A stretch of 64,000 nt of DNA from Colocasia esculenta (Eukaryota > Streptophyta > Magnoliopsida > Alismatales > Araceae): the NCBI GenBank assembly GCA_014218235.1, contig CM024759.1:9378712-9442711 (forward strand). The letters are read 5' to 3'. The notes under the pieces are model-generated. The model was given only the letters and a program-made list of their open reading frames with translations. It did not search any database and was not told the origin of the DNA. A program made the translations under genes and the position numbers. This document shows positions 1-11,715 of the stretch, one piece after another. Positions within the stretch are counted from its first letter, which is position 1, and every line of letters starts with the position of its first letter.

Positions 1-229
1 ATCTGATAAAACCTGCGCTCAAACAAACATAAAGAGTTCTTGGAAGGGATTAGTAATGGTTAGTAAAAGCAACAATCACACGATAAAGACAATCACACAA
101 CACACAGATTTATCCTGGTTCAGATCTCCTCTCCTTAGGAGTCCTACGTCCAGTCCCTGAGCAACCCTCAGGATTTCACTAACTAGGGTACAATCCCCCT
201 ATGGACAAAAACAACCACCCAGCTCAGCT

Positions 230-372
230 GGTCTTCCTTCACTCCTGAAGGGAACACAACACCCTGGTACCACCAGGTCTTCCTTCACTCCCGAAGGGAA
301 GAATACAACACCCTGGACACCACCAGGTCTTCCTTCACACACGAAGGGAAGAACACAAGAAAATCTTGAAGG
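230..372. repeat. Three tandem copies of a 46-50 bp unit
   Basis: The word GGTCTTCCTTCAC starts at 230, 276 and 326, each time followed by GAAGGGAA and ACCCTGG-type sequence. The period is 46 and then 50 bp. The repeat lies inside the presumed copia LTR fragment. Confidence 0.75.
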
Positions 373-646
373 AAATGACTAGCCCCTAGATCAAGCTTTT
401 ACAAAACTCAATCTGAAGCTACAAGCACTGAGAGTCAAAGATCTACACAGTGGACTCTCTCAGAACTAATCTAGCTCTTCCTTGATTTTTCTTTTCGCAG
501 TACAAGGAGCTAAGAGCCAAGATCGAAAGGAGAGAATTTCTGGCTCTAGAGATTTTCTGAAGACTTGAAAGTAGCAGAGTTCTAGACTCTCTTGAATGAC
601 AATATTGCTTCCTTCCTTGATCAATCATCTGTCTTCAGAACTTCGT

Positions 647-660
647 CTTGTATTTATATC
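647..660 (-). promoter_or_regulatory. Candidate TATA box of minus-strand LTR
   Basis: The minus strand reads GATATAAATACAAG. It is the only good TATA match in this LTR fragment and lies about 90 bp downstream, in minus orientation, of the CTGTCGACAG motif. Confidence 0.4.
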
Positions 661-1132
661 TCCAATTTGAATAAGGATGAAAGATGACCGTTGTCTCTCA
701 GCTTTAGTGAACGTTAGACTGAAGGATTTGTGGAAGCTTCCTGTCGACAGTCTTTTGTTCTTTGGAGCACGCAAAGTGATGAGATCTTCTGAGTTGGCTT
801 GTAGTTCTATCTGTGTCAGATGTTGTAGGATAGTATATCCTTAAGGTTCTGCAAGGTTGAGCTTTAATGGTAGACAGCTATACTATCTCCAGATGTCAAT
901 CAACGTTAGAGCAGATAGACACAAATATGGTAGTGACAGTTTATCGTGCTAGAAGATGCATGCAGAGGATACACGAGAATGGAAGATATGTTCTGTATCC
1001 GTGCAGAGATACGTTCAGTCTTTATTAAATGCATGGCAGTCAAACAGACGTGATGCTACTTTGACTATTCAACGTATCTTAAATCAAGATGAACAATTAA
1101 TTAATAAAAGCATGACTTATGCAATCGTTATG

Positions 1133-1990
1133 ATAATCTGACAGAATCGTTATGAACAACTTACTATAGTGTCATAAGAAGTCGTTATGATCACTTACGA
1201 AATCGTTATCAAAAGCAAGTCGTTCTATAACAGATGATATAAGAAGTCGTTATGAAACATGGCAAGTCGTTCTGATTCCGAAGAAATCGATATGAAATAC
1301 TTATCAAATCGTTATGAGATGCAAGTCTCTGTAACTCTCTAAAGAAATCGTTACGATGACTTACAGAATCGTTATGACGAGCAAGTCGTTATAACTCTCT
1401 AAAGAAATCGTTATGATGACTTACAGAATCGTTATGACGAGCAAGTCGTTATAACTCTCTAAAGAAATCGTTATGATGACTTACAGAATTGTTATGACGA
1501 GCAAGTCGTTATAACTCTCTAAAGAAATCGTTATGATGACTTACAGAATCGTTATGACGAGCAAGTCGTTATAACTCTCTAAAGAAATCGTTATGATGAC
1601 TTACAGAATTGTTATGACGAGCAAGTCGTTATAACTCTCTAAAGAAATCGTTACGATGACTTACAGAATCGTTATGACGAGCAAGTCGTTATAACTTCTG
1701 AAGGAGTCGTTACGATAACTTACAGAGTCGTTATAATGAGCAAGTCGTTATAACTTCTGAAGGAGTCATTACGATAACTTACAGAGTCGTTATAATGAGC
1801 AAGTCGTTATAACTTCTGAAGGAGTCATTACGATAACTTACAGAGTCGTTATAATGAGCAAGTCGTTATAACTTCTGAAGGAGTCATTGCGATAACTTAC
1901 AGAGTCGTTATAATATCGACTTGTTTGACATAGCAAGGTTATTCAATCTTACAAGTAAATCGTTACAGCTAATGAAGGAATCGTTATGGC
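1133..1990 (+). repeat. Minisatellite of 20-bp units in 60- and 59-bp higher-order repeats
   Basis: Six 60-bp monomers run from 1321 to 1680, followed by four 59-bp monomers from 1681 to about 1916. Each monomer is three diverged units of about 20 bp, and each unit carries TCGTTAY at nearly the same place, for example GCAAGTCGTTATAACTCTCT. Degenerate units extend the array to about 1133 on the left and 1990 on the right. The two monomer types differ consistently (CTCTCTAAAG against CTTCTGAAGG), which shows two amplification rounds. The array ends 18 bp before a TATA-like box. Confidence 0.95.
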
Positions 1991-2007
1991 TCTTCTGAGA
2001 AATGATG

Positions 2008-2014
2008 TATATAA
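2008..2014 (+). promoter_or_regulatory. Candidate TATA box downstream of the minisatellite
   Basis: TATATAAG lies just after the tandem array, in an A/T-rich context, with AATAAA about 45 bp further on. The arrangement resembles an LTR U3 in which tandem repeats act as enhancers ahead of a promoter. That reading is an inference, because no LTR termini were found for this segment. Confidence 0.4.
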
Positions 2015-2152
2015 GTACTTACCACAAATGCTTGACTTTCTTTGTGCTTTAGGCTAAATAAAACAAGGTTAGAAAACTTTTGACAGGTTTTGTTTATCAC
2101 CAAAATAAGCATGTAAATAATTTAAAAGTATATGGGGATGGACTGTTCATCA
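2015..2152 (+). other. Possible R/U5 or leader remnant before LTR H
   Basis: This short A/T-rich stretch follows the TATA candidate. It contains AATAAAACAAGG and ends where the sequence switches to gypsy LTR H at about 2153. No coding potential is seen. Confidence 0.3.
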
Positions 2153-3670
2153 CGTCCGGCTGAGGGAAAGATGGCAGTGGGACAACGACTTCCCAGAGCT
2201 TGTTTTTAGTCGCTTGTAGCACGCTCGTAGTTAGGGGTACGGACACCAGCAGACGTCACTGGTCCCCAGCTAGTCCTATTTTCCAGTGCCTCACTTTAGG
2301 GTGCTCTGGATAGAGACCCTAGAGGTGCCAGGCATGGACCTGCAGCTGTGTGTCTGCAAGTGTGGTGCTGGTTGGTCTCCACAGTTGTTTGACTTGTTCT
2401 CGTGGAGCGGCAGTTGGACCTTTCATCCGTGACTGCGAGACTGAGAGGTAGTTCTTGTGTTGTGTTGTCCGGGTTGGATACTGGTCTGATCAGCCAGTAG
2501 TCTGTTCCCGTGTGGTGGTGGCGTTCTTTCCGACTAGTGCTTTACCGGCTCTGGTTGTGGCTTGTGTGACTTGCCAGTTGAGGTTTCACCTGTAATGTTG
2601 TGCCTAAGTGATGGCACACTTTTGTGGTTCTGTGTGGTGTTTATCACCTACTTGTACCCTTCGTAAGGGTGTTTGTGTTGTGGTACCTTGAGGTAGCAGG
2701 TACCTATACCCTTCGTGGGTTGCTTTGCAATTTTGTGGTGGTACATGGTGTACCAACCTTTCAGGTACTCATGTGTTGTGGAGGTCTTGTGGTTTGACCT
2801 GCCACTTGTTGTATCCTATCCATTTTAAGTAGATATTTGTTTATGGTTTATTGTGATGGATTGGCCCGCTGTAGCCGATCATGTTACCTGGTGTGTGTAG
2901 CTTCTAATATATCGTGGTTCGGGGTTTAATGGACCAGCACTTGGTTGGCTATCCTATTACCCATGAGGTTGAGGTTCGCCTGGGAAGCTTGCAGCCTAGG
3001 CAGTGACTTGCATGTGTGGCTTAAAGCGTAGGCGACCAGTTGTTATTATGATTTGCCTATGAGGCTTAAAGCTTAGACATTTCAGTTGTTGTGTGGACTA
3101 GTGATGCGAAACTAGTCTTGTTGTTTCTTCTTACCTTCCGAGGTTATGTTTGATTAAGTGTTTATATTAAATTGCAGTTTAAATTCAATTGTTATGAGTA
3201 TGAAATGGTTTGGCTATTGGTGTTACCAATGAGACCCTCTGGGGTTGAGGTGGCCGTAGTTTTGTTGTTGTTTCGGGTAGCCCCTACTGAGCTTGTGACT
3301 TGTTGAGGCTCACTTCCCTACAGTTCTTTTCAGGGCTTACCGTTGGTTCGGCTTGTGGAGATGTTGTGTCAGACTTGTACCACCAGCAGCTGAGTCGAGT
3401 TAGTAGTGTTTTGTGAGCTTGTGCTCCCTCGAGGTATGCCCCAGGTAGTTGTACTTTTTAATTGTACATGTGGTAATGTAATGGGACAGTTGTAAATTGT
3501 TATATACAGGTATGAGCACATGTACTTTCTTGTGTTTTATACTGTGTAGTTGTCTTTTATATTCTTACTGGACACTTGTGTGAGATATCCCTTGCGAGAC
3601 TTCGGTCCGTTCGCGGGAGGCGGATATGAATATGGAGCCTTATTGGGCATAAATACTCTGGTCCGTCACA
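2153..3670 (+). mobile_element. Truncated gypsy LTR (H)
   Basis: The segment starts abruptly inside the shared LTR block CGTCCGGCTGAGGGAAAG. It then runs colinear with the LTR of element D (43850-45215). It includes the hairpin motif at 3427-3445 (a one-base variant), the GC-rich U5 module from 3589, and the terminal CA at 3670 (GTCCGTCACA). No PBS follows, so this is an LTR remnant rather than the 5' LTR of an intact element. The missing left end prevents a TSD test. Confidence 0.78.
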
Positions 3671-4735
3671 TCTACTATCTTGTCTATTCATCTGGTACTC
3701 TCTTGAGACTCTCGAGCTATTGTGGCTCCTATTGCTTGTACTATACGTGACTGTCTAGCGCCAGAATATGGGTCCGGTGACCCTACTGACTTGAATGCAT
3801 ACTGTGCAGGGCACGGAGAGTGTCCGAGGGGCTCCAATCTAGTCCTGGGGGCAGAGAGCCACCCGAAAATACCTACAGGTGCTATTGACGGTGTTTTGCA
3901 TTGCACCGGTTCTGACTATACTATTTTGGCTAGACATCTAACTGTTATACTATTAGTCTGAGGAGTTCAGACGTACTATACTATCATGAAACGGCTACTG
4001 TCGTAAAGTGACTATTGTCGTACTCGTCTAGTGCACTGCGGTGCAACCATACACGTTATCTCGTTATACGCTATCTCTTTACACGTTATCTCGTTACACG
4101 CTATCTCGTTACACGCTATCTTGTTATATGGTCTTTTCTCTATCATTCTAGTTGTGCAATATTCTTGTGAAGTGTATTATCATTCACTTGTTATCGCATG
4201 CTATCATTCTTTTGATATAGTATGCCATCAATCTCTTGTTATCTTGTACTATTACTCTTTTGACTATACTTGATCATTCTCTCTAGTTAACCTGCTTTAC
4301 AAGACATTAATCACTTAAAGCATGCTTGCTTACACGAGATATTAAGTCCTACTGAGCGTTATCGCTCACCCTTCGTTATTTGTTATTGTGTTTTCAAGTG
4401 AGTCAGATGATGACCTTACACACATCAATGGGAATGGATTGGAGTGATGAGCATCCTGGAATCATAGCGATGGGTTATTCCCAGTACCCTAGAGTTAGTT
4501 TAGTTAGTTGCTTAGTTATCATTTCCAAATGTAATGATGCTATTGAGCCCTGTGTTTTGGCTCTGAATTAGTGGTTGTAATAGTTTAGATGAATTATCAA
4601 TAAAATGATGAGTTTTATTACAATTATTATTCATTAGTTGCTCGGATATTTGCGAATGTATGCGCAATTTACGTTACCATACACGTTGTTCATGCCTCCC
4701 TGATTTATTCCGCTGCTAAATTAGCGGGGCATGAC
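3671..4735 (+). other. Unassigned LTR-like sequence with a possible LTR end
   Basis: There is no convincing gene. The stretch holds a 15-bp tandem repeat (4051-4125) and ends in GGGGCATGACA, which resembles the 3' terminus of many plant gypsy LTRs. No PBS, TSD or start terminus was found. The ORFs inside are short and show no motifs. Confidence 0.3.
4051..4125. repeat. Five tandem 15-bp units
   Basis: Units begin at 4051, 4066, 4081, 4096 and 4111 with the consensus ACACGYTATCTCGTT. The phase is an exact 15 bp. The following 130 bp keep a weak TATC/GTTATC rhythm. Confidence 0.9.
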
Positions 4736-6227
4736 AGTGCATACTATGGAATTTATGTTGAGTCAGATACAGGAAAGTAGGTCATATCATGAGGAGGTAC
4801 CGATTTTCTGTGATTTGTGTTAATTATTAAATTTTCTGTAATTGAACTGTGAGTATGAAATGACCATGTTTAATCTTGTATAATTAGATCTATTTTGAGT
4901 TAGGGTTTCATAATTTTTCCATAATATCATGATGATTGTTTGCAGGTTTCTGAACTGCTAGAACCGATCGTATGAATGTAAACCATGCTAAATGAGTTTC
5001 TTAGTGAAAATACATGTTATCTATTTTAATTATTATAATTAGTGTACAAGTCAAAAAATTTTGAAAAATTGAGCACATGATGTATTATTTGTTTGGAACC
5101 TGTGATAAAAATTTCGTACTGTTTAGATGCCAATAGGTATAGTTGTGAATTTAACCATGAATATTTACCAAATTGAGCATATTAAATTTAATTCTTATAT
5201 GATGCAATGGTTACAGTATGATTAAGTGTGTGGTATGAGTTGTTTAATACTGTGATCTGTAGCATCATGTTAGGTAAAATTGAAACATATGTGTGTGTTT
5301 AAGTGCATGAGCATGAATGATTAGAGTATGTGAATAGTGTAAGTAAATATGTGATTAAAGTGAATGTGTTAAAATGTGCCGTTAGTGACACTGCTACCAT
5401 AGAGGGCTGTGGAACCGTATCGTAGTAAAGTCGCTATGGGAAGGTTCAATGTGTGTGATATCCTATGAGCAATTAGGATGAAATCCTGAAGGTGGACAAG
5501 TACCACTAGTTAGGGTGGAGAGTGCTTCTCCCGGTTCTGCGCAGTTAACCAAGATCTATCACTGTGTTGCCTAGGTGATAGGTATATGAATATGTATATG
5601 TGTGTCCTTCTAGTGGTGGTTTGGACTATGTGTCACGACAACTAAGTGTAAAATGTGAATATGTGTATGTGAACATGTGTATTGTACAATGTGTAAAATG
5701 AGCATGTGAAAGTGTAAAGTGAATGTGTTAGCATGTGAACAAGTGTAAACCATTATGAATATGTTTAAATTATGTCAAAACAGCAAGTAAAATGTATGTA
5801 TAATCTTGATAAATACATGAAAAAATGTCTAGATTCCATGCTTGATATGTTGTTTAGTAATACATAGTTTCATGCTTAAATTGTACATAATTTCCAACCG
5901 ACTTGAATATGTTTTAAATCTTTAATTCATGATTAATGAAATGTGATATCATGCATAAATGTGATTTATTTACATTAAAATAGCAAATTAAATGTGTAAT
6001 TAAATGTGAAAAGTGCAAGTGAAATTGAGTAGATATCATGTTATATGTTGTATGTAGAACGCATGTGTAGGATTTTTGTGTTATTCTGTGAAGGTTATAA
6101 ACATGTATCATGTGTCTCTATTGTTATAGGTTTCCATGTATAGTAATTTAAATTGTATGAACCTTGCAACATGTGTTATTTGTTTTCCTTGAAAGATAGC
6201 ATGTGCATAAGATATGTGTAAGGATGT
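4736..6227 (+). mobile_element. Left part of an LTR-like sequence (K) interrupted by element A
   Basis: This is A/T-rich noncoding sequence continuous with 15627-16062 once element A and its duplicated GATGT are removed. The block at 5390-5620 (GGTGGAGAGTGCTTCTCCCGG region) resembles plant gypsy LTR sequence. The right part ends in TCGTTACA at 16062, a plausible LTR end. No matching start terminus or TSD was found, so the left limit is unknown. Confidence 0.35.
6223..6227. repeat. Target-site duplication of A, left copy
   Basis: GATGT lies directly before the TG that opens the 5' LTR of A. The identical GATGT follows the terminal CA at 15622-15626. Confidence 0.92.
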
Positions 6228-8489
6228 TGTAACGTCGCGTGCTTTTCGGATCCATGCGGATCATGTGCATTGTGGTTGTGGCGGCCGTTGTGAGGCCAGT
6301 GTGAGTTGGGTGTGTGGAATGCATGGTGTGATTGCGTGGCTTGAGCAGGTGAAGAGCAGGGTAGGTCCTGAATTGGAATAGGACCTGCTGCTGTTCTGTC
6401 TGAGTTGGCGGCCAAGGGGTGGTCGTTGACTGTTGGCGTCCAGGTTCATTGACGTTTACATCATGAACTTGGCGGCAGTAGTTGTGGACGTTTAGTCTGG
6501 CGGTGCATGTGGGCGACAAGGGGGTTGACGCCAACCTGTCAGTTCAGCAGGTTATATGTTCACCCGAGGGCAGCTCTCTCAGCTCACCCTCTCTCCCTCT
6601 TGCCCCAGCTTGCTGCCCCCGAGTCTTTGAAGGTTCTAACAGGTATCGAGGAGTGGCTGGTCGATCGTGGGACGCGCGGCGTCGCCGAATTGCGCGAGGA
6701 AACGTCGCGGCGTGGTGCAATTCGCGTGGGAGCTCGCGGAGGGCTCGGCGTAAACCGGGGGTTGCGGGAGATTCTAACGCGTTCTGAGGTAGGGGACGAA
6801 CCCTGGTAGCTCCGTAGAAACATTAAAACACATCATAACTACTTGAACCAGCATGATAATCCATGTTTGGATAGAGTTGCACCATGCGGGATAATGGGTG
6901 GTTTGTGTAGTTTATGTGTAAGCATGTATAATTGGGTTGTATTGGGTTCTATCATGCTAGAGGAATAGCATTTACATGTTTTTCTGTAATATGAATGAGT
7001 GGAAAACTCGCAGGACCGAATTAGGGTTTCTGCAGGGTTTAAGGCCGGGGAACTTGGCGTCAACATCGTTGCCGCCAAGATCTTCAGCCAGGAGGTTGAC
7101 GGCCAGACCTTGCCGTCTACTTCCTGTAAGCGGCAATCGATGTGGCCGCCTACTCCTATATGAACAGAAATGGCTATTTATGGTGTTTTATCGTTAATGC
7201 GTGGGTGTTAACGTATGAGGTGCACTGAGTGCACATGGTTTACGTGTTTAGCATACAAGATATGCTGTTAAGTGTTTACTTCGGTGACTGCGCGTTGTGT
7301 ACGCGAGTCAGTTGGGTTCACGTGTAGTGGACCAGTGGTTACTTGTGGTTTGTGTGTGACGTGCACGTGGTTTTGTGTACGTGACGAGTAGTACGACGCC
7401 TACCGTGGTTACCTCTCCAGTTGGGTGCCCCAGGTTCTTTGTGAGCCAGGCTGTTAGCTCGGGGCCTTGTCCCGGTACTTGTGTTGTACCGTCGAGGTCT
7501 GTGTCGTCTGACCTGGACACCCTCACTCTTGTGTTAGAGTTGTACGTCCGGCTGAGGGAAAGACGACAGTGGGACAGTGACAGTTGTGGTTGTTTTTAGT
7601 CACTTGTAGCGCGCTCGTAGTTGGGGGTACGGACACCAGTAGACGTACTGGACCCCAGCTAGTCCTTTTCCAGTGCCTCACTCTAGCGAGCCCAGGCCAG
7701 GGTCTCTGGAGGTGCCAGGCATGGGCCTGTGACCGTGTGGTCTGCAGGTTGTGGTGTTTTAGTTGGTCTCCACAGTTGTTTGACCTTTTTACGTGGAGCG
7801 GCAGCTGGACCTTTCGTCCGTGGCTGCGAGACTGAGAGGTGGACCTGTGTTAGTTGTCCGAGTCAGTTTCTGGTGTCGCGAACCAGTTTACGTGGCTCGT
7901 GTTGGCTGTCTCTACTTTGGCTTGTACACCTGTTTGGGTTTGCCGTTTAGTTACTACAGTTGTTTCTCGTAGTCGACAGACGGTGAGTACTTTTACAGCT
8001 TTACTTACCTGCTTAGCTGTTTTATATGTTGTTGGTACTGTTTACTGTTTTGTACCTGTGGTTTGTGGTTTGTTCGGCTTTGGGGGAGTTCCCTACTGAG
8101 CCAGTGACTAGAGAGGCTCACCCCTACCCCCACAGGTGAGGGCGAGGAGGACGTTTCCCGTCCGACGTCCAGTTCTGGGCCGCGTCGTAGCGGAGCAGGG
8201 TCAGTACCTCCAGCGGAGTAGTACTCAGCAGTGTAGCCTTGTAGTTTGTAGTTGTTTACTTTCTTTTGTTGTACCTCGGGGTATGCCCCAGGCTTTGTAC
8301 ACCTTTTCAGTTTTAATGGATATGGCTATGTAAATTGTGAAAAATTATATATGAAATGTGGTGTGTTCCTTTATGTTTACACGGACTGTGGTTTGGTTTC
8401 CCTTGCGAGGCTTCGGCCCGTTCGCGGGAGGCGGACTCGGATCAAGTGCGTTATTGGTTTAACGGGCTTGGCCGAGGCGTTCCGTCACA
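6228..8489 (+). repeat. 5' LTR of A
   Basis: Termini are TGTAACGTCG and CCGTCACA, length 2262 bp. From left to right it holds the block shared with all related LTRs (from 7545), the hairpin CCTCGGGGTATGCCCCAGG at 8274-8292, a TATA-like TTATATAT at 8345-8352, and the GC-rich U5 module from 8400. Short ORFs on both strands recur only because the LTR recurs. Confidence 0.95.
8345..8352 (+). promoter_or_regulatory. Candidate TATA box in LTR of A
   Basis: TTATATAT lies about 50 bp after the GGGGTATGCCCC hairpin and 137 bp before the LTR end. The corresponding place in B is a stronger TATATATATAAA (from 23807). If it is used, U3 is about 2.1 kb and R-U5 only about 110 bp. Confidence 0.5.
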
Positions 8490-8491
8490 GT

Positions 8492-8503
8492 TGGTATCAG
8501 AGC
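8492..8503 (+). other. Primer binding site, initiator-Met tRNA type
   Basis: TGGTATCAGAGC begins two bases after the 5' LTR. It is the standard plant Ty3/copia PBS complementary to the 3' end of initiator tRNA-Met. The same site is present in B, C and D. Confidence 0.95.
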
Positions 8504-8643
8504 AAGGTCCGTGTTAATATAAGGGAACTAGAAGAATACATAGCCTTATTTCGGTCATTATACACTGCTGGTAGAGACCCTGATTTTCGATAATTTGTGG
8601 TTTTGATTTTTGCCTGGTGTTTTGTGCATGTAGAATTTCTGGT

Positions 8644-9710
8644 ATGGCTGATAGGAGAGATTGGGGTGGTGGAGGAGATGATCCGGAGGAAAGCACCCAG
8701 CGTATGATTGAGAGAATCTGGGAGAGCCTCATGGATATTCGAGCGAGAATGGATCAGCAGGCGCCTATACCACCAGTTGCAGTGCCACCTGGGGAAGGAG
8801 AGGCAGTACCTGTTGCTCCAGTTCCGCCGAGGGTGGAGGTACCTTTTGTAGCACCTGTGCTACCACCACCGCCAGTGCAATAGTTGAAGAACCAGTGATA
8901 CAGGTGGAGAAATTTCTGAGATTGCAGCCGTCTACTTATTCAGGAGGGCCGAATCCAGATACAGCTGAGCACTGGATTCATGAAATTGAGAGGGTTTTTG
9001 CGACTATGCGGTGTCCTGAAGCAGACAGAGTTGTATTGGCTGCTTATCAGTTGAGAGGTTTTGCTTTAGAATGGTGGCGATTGAAGATGCAGACCACCTT
9101 CGCAGGTAGAAGAGAAGAAGCTATCACTTGGTCGGAGTTTCTCGAGGTATTTAATGATACATTCTTTCCGATTCAAGTGCAGCAGGTAAAAAGAGAGCAA
9201 TTCCGGACTCTTCAGCAAGGTAACTCTTCGGTTCTAGAGTATCAGATGAGATTTATGGCACTCAGCCGTTATGCACCTTATGTTGTTTCTAATAATAACA
9301 TGATGGTTGAGTATTTTATCAGAGGATTGAGAGTGGAATTGCAGAATGCGATAGTTCCTCTTATGTGCAAGACAGTGGAAGAGGCAGCGCAAAGGGCAGC
9401 TATTTTAGAGAGGTCTATCCGGACTCGTCAGGCAGGTGAGTCAGGTTCTGGTAGTTTCCGGTTACCGCAGCAGTCAGTGGGTGCAAGCAAGGGCAAGGCA
9501 CCAGCAGGACCTTCTTCATCAGGCTTTGGGAAGTGGGGACAGAAATTAAAGCAAGCACTTAAAGGAAAAGGAAAAGGATGGGGAGGTCGTCCGCAGTATC
9601 AGCAAGGCCGTGGTAGGCCTGAGGTGGAGGAGTCGCAGCAGAGTACAGCCAGGCAGCCTATAGTTCCTCCAGGATACGATGTTATAATTGTAATCAGCCG
9701 GGACATTTGA
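8644..9710 (+). pseudogene. gag: A: gag (capsid region), frameshifted
   Basis: Gag forms the particle shell that packages the element RNA. The start chosen is the ATG at 8644 (MADRRDW), which is shared with B and C, rather than the upstream in-frame ATG at 8617. A proline-rich N-terminus runs to about 8880, where one base is missing relative to B/C and a stop follows. The frame resumes by 8895 with the capsid domain (PTYSGG-like start, EHWIHEIERVF, ALEWWRLKM, YEFIRGLR-like helices) and a basic, Gly/Gln-rich tail. A second missing base at about 9679 drops the frame just before the zinc knuckle. All other positions follow B and C closely, so these breaks are isolated events in a recent copy. 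Confidence 0.9.
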
Positions 9711-10420
9711 TCCGCAATTGTCCGTATGCAAGAGAGTATGGGTATGGCAGAGGTGTGCAGCAGCAGCAGCCTCAGCAGTTTCAGCAGCCACAGGCAGGTC
9801 GTGGCAGAGGAGCACCGCAGCAGCAGGGGAGAGGCCGGGTTATGGCTATCACCCGAGCCCAGGCAGAGGCATCAAATATGATAGAAGGTACTTTACCTCT
9901 TTATGAATATTCAGCAAGAGTCTTATTTGATTCGGGTGCCTCTCATTCTTTTATTTCCGAAGAATTTCTGGATTGCATAGCTCATCCATTAGAAGAGAAG
10001 TCTTGTGAGTTAGTGGTAGAGGTTCCTTCAGGTGAGTTCTTACTCACTTCGAGCTACATAGATGAAGCTCCTGTTATGATTGAAGGGAACCAGATGCCGG
10101 GTCGGTTGTATGCCCTGCAATTGTCAGATTATGATATTATTCTGGGTATGGACTGGCTAGAGATGTATGGAGCAATGCTAGATTGCAGAAAGAAAAGGAT
10201 CAGGTTTTATCATCCTAATGGTGCAGAGTTTGAATATCAAGGTATGCCTTTTTATACCTCAAAGTTTCTAATTTCTGCAATTAAAGCTAGAAAGTTGATA
10301 AATGATGGGTGTGTGGCCTATTTAGCCTCAGTAAGTTTGGTAGAAGCCAGTCAGCCAATGGAAGCAGTTCCCGTGGTTAGGGAATTTGCTGATGTTTTCC
10401 GGAAGATTTGCCTGGTGTAG
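9680..10420 (+). pseudogene. A: zinc knuckle and aspartic protease
   Basis: After the frameshift at about 9679 the frame reads a CCHC knuckle (CYNCNQPGHLIRNC), which is the nucleic-acid-binding part of Gag. A Gln/Gly-rich linker follows, then the retroviral-type aspartic protease with its DSGASHS active site (about 9930) and the ILGMDWL flap/helix motif near 10140. The protease would cut the Gag-Pol polyprotein in the particle. The piece ends in the linker to RT at about 10398, where one base is missing relative to B and C and a stop appears at 10418-10420. Confidence 0.9.
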
Positions 10421-11715
10421 CTCCACATAGAGAGGTGGATTTTACTATTGAGTTGCTGCCGGGTACTATGCCGATCTCTAAAGCCCCATATCGGATGGCA
10501 CCAGCAGAACTCAAGGAGTTGAAAAAGCAATTAGAAGAATTGTTGCAAAAAGGGTTTATTAGACCGAGTCATTCCCCGTGGGGAGCGCCGGTTTTATTTG
10601 TGAAAAAGAAAGATGGAAGTTTCCGGATGTGTATAGATTATAGAAAGTTGAATGATGTGACCATCAAGAATAAGTACCCGTTGCCAAGAATAGATGATTT
10701 ATTTGATCAGTTGCAATCAGCAAAAGTGTTTTCCAAAATTGATTTGAGGTCCGGGTACCATCAGTTGAGAATTAAAGAGGAGGATATAGACAAGACAGCG
10801 TTCAGAACCAGATATGGTCACTATGAGTTTGTGGTAATGCCTTTTGGGTTGACTAATGCTCCTGCAGGTTTTATGGATCTGATGAATAGAATATTTCATC
10901 CATATTTAGATCAATTTATTGTGGTCTTTATTGATGATATTCTAATTTATTCAGCATCTGAAGAGGAGCATGCAGCTCATTTGAGGTTTACTTTGCAGTT
11001 GCTAAGGGATAACCAGTTGTTTGCTAAATTCAGTAAGTGTGAATTCTGGTTGAAGGAAATTCAGTTTTTGGGTCATGTTATTTCTGCTAAAGGAGTAGCT
11101 GTAGACCCAAGTAAAGTGGAAGCTGTGTCGAGGTGGGAAGTGCCTAAGTCAATAACCGAGATTAGAAGTTTTCTGGGGTTGGCAGGTTATTATAGGCGCT
11201 TTATTCAAGATTTTTCTAAAATTGCAGCACCTATGACTAAGCTGACCAGAAAGGGTGTGCCTTTTGTGTGGTCCGGTGAATGTCAAAGAAGTTTTATGGA
11301 ATTGAAGAAAAGACTTACATCAGCACCTATATTGACATTGCCGGCAGGGAGTGGTGGTTTTGTGCTGTATACTGATGCTTCAAGGAGAGGTCTTGGAGCA
11401 GTGCTTATGCAGCATGGTAAAGTGATAGCCTATGCGTCTAGGCAATTGAAGCCAGCAGAAGAGAATTACCCCACTCATGATTTGGAATTAGCTGCAGTTG
11501 TATTTGCTTTGAAAATGTGGAGGCATTATCTGTATGGCGAAAGATTTGAGATTTTTACAGATCATAAAAGCTTGAAGTATATCTTCTCGCAGAAAGATTT
11601 GAATCTTCGCCAGCGCAGATGGGTTGAGTATCTGAAGGATTATGATTTCAGTTTGGCTTACCATCCGGGTAAGGCCAATGTTGTGGCCGATGCCTTAAGC
11701 AGAAAGGCTATATGA
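10408..11715 (+). pseudogene. A: reverse transcriptase and RNase H
   Basis: This 435-residue open frame copies element RNA into DNA. It shows the RT fingers (YRKLNDVTIKNKYPLPRIDD), the SKIDLRSGYHQLRI catalytic-Asp segment, the MPFGLTNAP palm and the FIDDILIY box with the paired catalytic Asp. RNase H follows, with the LYTDAS Asp, a central Glu in THDLELAAVVFALK and the FTDHKSL Asp. The ATG at 10408 is incidental, since the natural protein is a polyprotein continuing from the protease. One missing base at about 11709 shifts the frame at the RNase H/integrase border. No RT or RNase H catalytic residue is lost. Confidence 0.92.

Larger units (their letters stand above)
1..950 (-). mobile_element. 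Probable copia-type LTR fragment, minus orientation
   Basis: No coding frame of note is present. On the minus strand there is a TATA-like box at 647-660 and, about 90 bp upstream of it, the palindrome CTGTCGACAG (741-750). The same palindrome lies upstream of a TATA box in the copia remnant at 52718-52924. The plus-strand text around 100-180 resembles the R/U5 end of plant copia LTRs read backwards. Neither terminus nor a TSD is visible, so the assignment is an inference. Confidence 0.4.

Noticed and set aside
1133..1990. CRISPR-like array
   Set aside because: Units are contiguous 20-bp variants with no unique spacers, and the window is plant retrotransposon DNA. It is a minisatellite.
6148..6534. 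128-codon minus ORF spanning the left end of element A
   Set aside because: It crosses the LTR boundary and TSD of A, so it cannot be an old gene. A related ORF at 13339-13659 is the same LTR sequence.
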